64,000 nucleotides of DNA from contig CP073016.1 in NCBI GenBank assembly GCA_025370075.1, positions 1,426,001 through 1,490,000 on the forward strand. Direction: 5' to 3'. The notes beneath the pieces are model-generated. The model did not search any database and was not told where the DNA came from. It saw only the letters and a list, made by a program, of their open reading frames with translations. The position numbers were made by a program, and so were the translations under genes. Shown piece by piece: positions 61,014 to 64,000 of the stretch; the stretch's first letter is position 1; every line of letters starts with the position of its first letter. Source of the DNA: Chryseotalea sp. WA131a (GTDB lineage: Bacteria > Bacteroidota > Bacteroidia > Cytophagales > Cyclobacteriaceae).

Positions 61014-62138
61014 TTAACTTATGAATAGCGGTTTTTCTGCGCCTTCTGGCGGAAATAGTAATTCTAAATTCCAATCTGTCAACAAGTTATAATTGAGATT
61101 GCCTGCCGCTACTTGTAACGGAGAGATTATGTTATTGGTGTAAAGTGAACCTGTACCTAACCCTTGCGGAATACTTACCGGGTACTGAGCGGTGAACTGT
61201 GCGATAGCATTTAGCCCAATGTTGGATTCAAGTGCAGAAGTAATCCACCAACTGATGCCCAACTGATTGGCCAATTGAATCCAATCTGCCGTTGATTGCA
61301 ATCCTCCCATCAGCGAAGGCTTTAAAATGATACTCTTGGGCTTTAGTCGTGTAAGTAATGATAATCGAGCAGCACTCGATACACCAATCAACTCTTCATC
61401 TAATGCAATGGGCACGGGCGATTCACGACAAATCAATTCCATTTCTGGAAGACCGGATTTGATCGGTTGCTCGATGCTGTGAACGTCAAAGCGCGCGAGG
61501 GCGCGAAGTTTATCCAAGGCATCGTCTACTTTAAATGCCCCGTTGGCATCCAACCGAATTACAATATTCTGTTTGTAATACTTTCTTCGGATGTATTGCA
61601 ATATATCGCACTCCTTTTCAAAGTTGTGGCTGCCCACTTTCATTTTGATGCACGAAAATCCATCGCGGATTTTGATGTCGATTTGTTGCAACATGTAATC
61701 GAGCCCACCCATCCATATCAGTCCGTTGATCGGAATGGACTTGCCCTTCAGAAAATCATTTTCAAAAATCAATCGCGAGCCCCCATTCAACAAATCTAGT
61801 AAAGCTGTTTCAACCGCAAAGATTACGGATGAGCAGGTAGGGTCTAATTTATTCTCGGAAAGAAAAGCATGCAATTCAGTCAGCCTTAATTTCTGAGATG
61901 GTAAGGTTGCTCCCTCTACCTTTTCCACCCAGGCGGTCAATTCCGTTTCTGCCTCTTCATTCGACTCGTTACTTAGGCCAATGAGTGGAGCACACTCGCC
62001 CAGGCCAAACACTTCGGGTTGCTCGGTATGCCATATTTTCAAAAACCAAACAGGTCGCTCTTTCATTGAACCGCGCGAGGTGCGGGCTTCAAAATTGAAT
62101 TGAAGAATATGTTTATGAACGCTGGCGCGAAGGGGCAT
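61014..62138 (-). CDS. menC: o-Succinylbenzoate synthase (enolase superfamily)
   Basis: The enzyme dehydrates SHCHC to o-succinylbenzoate in menaquinone synthesis. The 374-residue protein has the enolase superfamily layout: N-terminal lid with LGECAPLIGLS, then a barrel with IKMKVG (catalytic Lys of KxK), LDANGAF (Asp), SIEQPI (Glu), ALDEELIG (Asp) and IILKPSLMGG (second Lys). Dipeptide epimerases are the main alternative, but menE nearby and the lid sequence favour MenC. It runs alone towards the S24 operon. Confidence 0.85.
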   Translation of the reverse strand: MPLRASVHKHILQFNFEARTSRGSMKERPVWFLKIWHTEQPEVFGLGECAPLIGLSNESNEEAETELTAWVEKVEGATLPSQKLRLTELHAFLSENKLDPTCSSVIFAVETALLDLLNGGSRLIFENDFLKGKSIPINGLIWMGGLDYMLQQIDIKIRDGFSCIKMKVGSHNFEKECDILQYIRRKYYKQNIVIRLDANGAFKVDDALDKLRALARFDVHSIEQPIKSGLPEMELICRESPVPIALDEELIGVSSAARLSLLTRLKPKSIILKPSLMGGLQSTADWIQLANQLGISWWITSALESNIGLNAIAQFTAQYPVSIPQGLGTGSLYTNNIISPLQVAAGNLNYNLLTDWNLELLFPPEGAEKPLFIS

Positions 62139-62290
62139 GATGAGGATTTGGGCTAAATTTCGTAAAAAATCTCTTTACAAAGATGTTTGCCATGGACATA
62201 CAGATTTGCACGGAATCAATATTGGTGTTTTCATTTAAAGAGAATCGAAACCTACCTTTGCGACTTAGCGTCTTTGCGTGAAATAAGTTT

Positions 62291-63475
62291 ATGCTCAACA
62301 TCAACGACTATAAGTACGAATTACCTCAACAACGGATTGCACTCTATCCTTTAGACCAACGTGATCAATCAAAACTGCTGGTTTACCAATCAGGAAAAAT
62401 AGTTCATCAGCACTTTTATGAAATCTCAAATTTTTTGCCAGCCGGTGCGACACTTTTCTTTAACGATACCAAAGTCATTCCTGCCCGATTGCTATTTCAG
62501 AAAGATACCGGTGCAGCTATTGAATTGTTTTTGCTAAACCCCATTTTACCTTCCCCACTTGTTTCGCTTTCCATGGAAGCACGCGGCAGTTCGCAATGGC
62601 ATGTGGTGATTGGCAATGCCAAACGTTGGAACGATGACAAACCTTTAACGCTTTCGCTCAAGGATGCGCAGCTCTCCGCTAACCTAATCGACAAAGAAAA
62701 AGGCTTGGTCAACTTCAGTTGGAAACCTGAAAATTTAACCTTTGCCGAAATCATTTCAAAAGCCGGTGCAACACCATTGCCTCCGTACTTAAAAAGAGAA
62801 GTAGAAGCCAGTGACCGTGAGCGGTACCAAACGATTTATTCTAAAAAAGAAGGGGCGGTGGCCGCGCCTACGGCAGGTTTGCACTTTACTGAAAGAGTAT
62901 TCGATGACTTAAGAAAGAAAAACATCCAATCAGATTTTCTTACGCTTCATGTAAGTGCAGGCACGTTTCAACCGGTGAAAGTAGAAAACGCACTGGAACA
63001 CCCGATGCATGCCGAGCAAATGGTGGTGTCTAAAGTGAATTTGGAAAATATTCTAAACAGCAAGGGAAAAATAATTGCCGTTGGCACAACTTCTCTACGC
63101 ACATTGGAAAGTTTGTATTGGTACGGGGTGAACCTTGAGAAAAATCCGAATGCTGATTTTATTATCGAACAAAACGAACCTTACGAAAATATTGGTCACT
63201 TGAATTTTAAAGAAGCCATCAAAAATATTCTAAACAAATTAGAGCATGATCAAGCAACCCAGCTCATTGGCGAAACCAGCATTTACATCGTTCCGGGCTA
63301 CCAAATAAAAAGTTGTGAAGCCCTGATCACCAACTTTCATCAACCAGGTTCGACTTTGATGCTATTGGTGGCGGCTTTTGTCGGAAATGATTGGAAAAAA
63401 ATTTACGAACAGGCGCTTGAAAACAATTATCGTTTTTTAAGCTATGGCGATAGCTCTCTCTTACTTAGGGCTTAG
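62291..63475 (+). CDS. queA: S-adenosylmethionine:tRNA ribosyltransferase-isomerase
   Basis: QueA adds the cyclopentene ring precursor from AdoMet to preQ1 in tRNA on the way to queuosine. The 394-residue sequence has YELPQQRIALYPLDQRDQSKLLVY at the N-terminus, LFFNDTKVIPARL, the signature AVAAPTAGLHFTERV and VGTTSLRTLES, TSIYIVPGYQIKSCEALITNFHQPGSTL. It is slightly longer than the 340-360 of proteobacterial QueA, as in other Bacteroidota. It is monocistronic and ends in a hairpin shared with the convergent OmpA-family gene. Confidence 0.96.
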   Translation: MLNINDYKYELPQQRIALYPLDQRDQSKLLVYQSGKIVHQHFYEISNFLPAGATLFFNDTKVIPARLLFQKDTGAAIELFLLNPILPSPLVSLSMEARGSSQWHVVIGNAKRWNDDKPLTLSLKDAQLSANLIDKEKGLVNFSWKPENLTFAEIISKAGATPLPPYLKREVEASDRERYQTIYSKKEGAVAAPTAGLHFTERVFDDLRKKNIQSDFLTLHVSAGTFQPVKVENALEHPMHAEQMVVSKVNLENILNSKGKIIAVGTTSLRTLESLYWYGVNLEKNPNADFIIEQNEPYENIGHLNFKEAIKNILNKLEHDQATQLIGETSIYIVPGYQIKSCEALITNFHQPGSTLMLLVAAFVGNDWKKIYEQALENNYRFLSYGDSSLLLRA

Positions 63476-63510
63476 GTCTTGGGACTTGAGAGATATGACC
63501 TAAGACCTAA
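63472..63510. terminator. Bidirectional hairpin between queA and the OmpA-family gene
   Basis: TTAGGTCTT (63472-63480) pairs with AAGACCTAA (63502-63510), with GG/CC extension and a 21-base loop, between the convergent 3' ends. No long T-run. Confidence 0.5.
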
Positions 63511-63520
63511 CACCCAACGC

Positions 63521-64000
63521 CTAATTTAACGCAACAACCCTCACCTCTACTCTTCTACCCTCCTCTTTGCTAGCCTTTTGATCTTTGGTAGCACCGTAAC
63601 CTTTTGCAATAATTCGCCTACGTACCACGCCTTGGTGATTAAAGTAATCCAGCACGATAATGGCGCGTTTGTTGGATATTTCTCGATTGGCCTCTTCGGT
63701 TCCTTCTGCTGAAGCAAAGCCTGAAATCTCAATGCCCAACGCGGGGTTTTGATTGATTACTGCAAGAATACTTTCCAGTTCTTTAATATATTGAGTCTTC
63801 AGGTCGCTCTTGCCCTGATCGAAAAATACTTTTACAAACTTGCTCAGCAAAGCTTTATCGTACGAGGCGGTGGGCTTGGCAATTTTATTGTTTTTCATTT
63901 CTTCTGAAAAAACCATGGTAGGCAGGGAAAATACCGTTTTTCCTTCCAATTGCCTTTGCTCAAACTTGCTCTCATCGCTTTCGTCATAGTAGTAGGTGCG
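63521..64000 (-). CDS. OmpA-family protein, 5' end beyond window
   Basis: The open frame continues to the window edge (17 codons before the first candidate start, RTYYYDESDESKFEQRQ...). The visible 159 residues contain an OmpA C-terminal domain: VFFDQGKSDLKTQYIKELES, NPALGIEISGFASAEGTEEA and SNKRAIIVLDYF, then IIAKGYGAT and EGRRVEVRVV. These bind peptidoglycan and anchor the outer membrane. The N-terminal part, unseen, will tell whether it is a porin-like or PD40-type OmpA-family protein. Confidence 0.85.
   Translation of the reverse strand, partial: RTYYYDESDESKFEQRQLEGKTVFSLPTMVFSEEMKNNKIAKPTASYDKALLSKFVKVFFDQGKSDLKTQYIKELESILAVINQNPALGIEISGFASAEGTEEANREISNKRAIIVLDYFNHQGVVRRRIIAKGYGATKDQKASKEEGRRVEVRVVALN

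Overview
This 64 kb window is chromosomal DNA of a Bacteroidota bacterium, most likely Cytophagales. The basis is gene content (GSCFA protein, RRM-type RNA-binding protein, LytS/LytTR pair, RMD1-like and NRDE proteins, TonB/MORN lipoproteins, SLC13 transporter, menaquinone genes), moderate GC with AT-rich spacers, weak or absent Shine-Dalgarno sequences, and several promoters of the Bacteroidota type (TTG, about 19-22 bases, then TAnnTTTG). The taxon is an inference; no rRNA is present.

Layout. 1-4.4 kb: NAD(P)HX repair enzyme (partial), a TerB-like remnant, a TolB-like propeller and a fatty-acyl-CoA ligase. 4.5-4.75 kb: a 145-base tRNA-like RNA with its own promoter and terminator, divergent from an Lrp regulator. 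5.5-11.7 kb: NRDE protein, RNase HII, a NUDIX-MATE pair, a thioesterase and an M24 peptidase. 11.8-16.7 kb: TetR regulator, a broken thioredoxin-like gene and the phenylacetyl-CoA epoxidase genes paaA, paaB (two fused PaaB units), paaC and paaD, with a DinB/DfsB-fold gene inside the run and no paaE. 16.8-21.8 kb: lipoprotein, IS1182 remnant, RMD1-like protein, a C39-peptidase-like gene with an in-frame stop, a GCS2-type ligase, and a DUF4143 ATPase with a 20-bp perfect inverted repeat over its promoter. 21.9-30.2 kb: SLC13 transporter, RRM protein, methylmalonyl-CoA epimerase, a TonB/MORN protein, two D-aminoacylase-type enzymes (one fused to a serine hydrolase) and a methyltransferase. 30.2-36.5 kb: a tetR-tolC-MFP-RND efflux operon. 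38.1-43.2 kb: DNA polymerase IV and a short DnaE-type polymerase, separated by a REP-associated transposase bracketed by exact inverted REP copies. 43.5-48.3 kb: topoisomerase IV (parC, parE). 48.5-55 kb: small membrane proteins and lipoproteins, 3-hydroxyacyl-CoA dehydrogenase, a TPR protein and a LytS/LytTR two-component pair. 55-56.1 kb: a gene-poor scar with an IS1380-like remnant, palindromes and a 19-bp tandem repeat. 56.1-64 kb: exonuclease III, GSCFA protein with menE, a retropepsin-like protein, an XRE/S24 LexA-like repressor operon, menC, queA and the end of an OmpA-family gene.

Connections. The dinB promoter and the region upstream of the XRE/S24 operon share the palindrome ACTAAA-N3-TTTAGT, which suggests that the self-cleaving repressor controls the translesion polymerases. 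The paa genes, 3-hydroxyacyl-CoA dehydrogenase, methylmalonyl-CoA epimerase, acyl-CoA ligase and thioesterase point to aromatic and fatty acid catabolism. menE and menC belong to menaquinone synthesis.

Several genes carry apparent single-base frameshifts, mostly in or next to short mononucleotide runs: the parC tail, the REP transposase, the thioredoxin-like gene and two small genes near 49 and 51.5 kb. They are either natural decay or assembly indels, and each is marked. The window contains no CRISPR array, prophage or complete insertion sequence that I could recognise.
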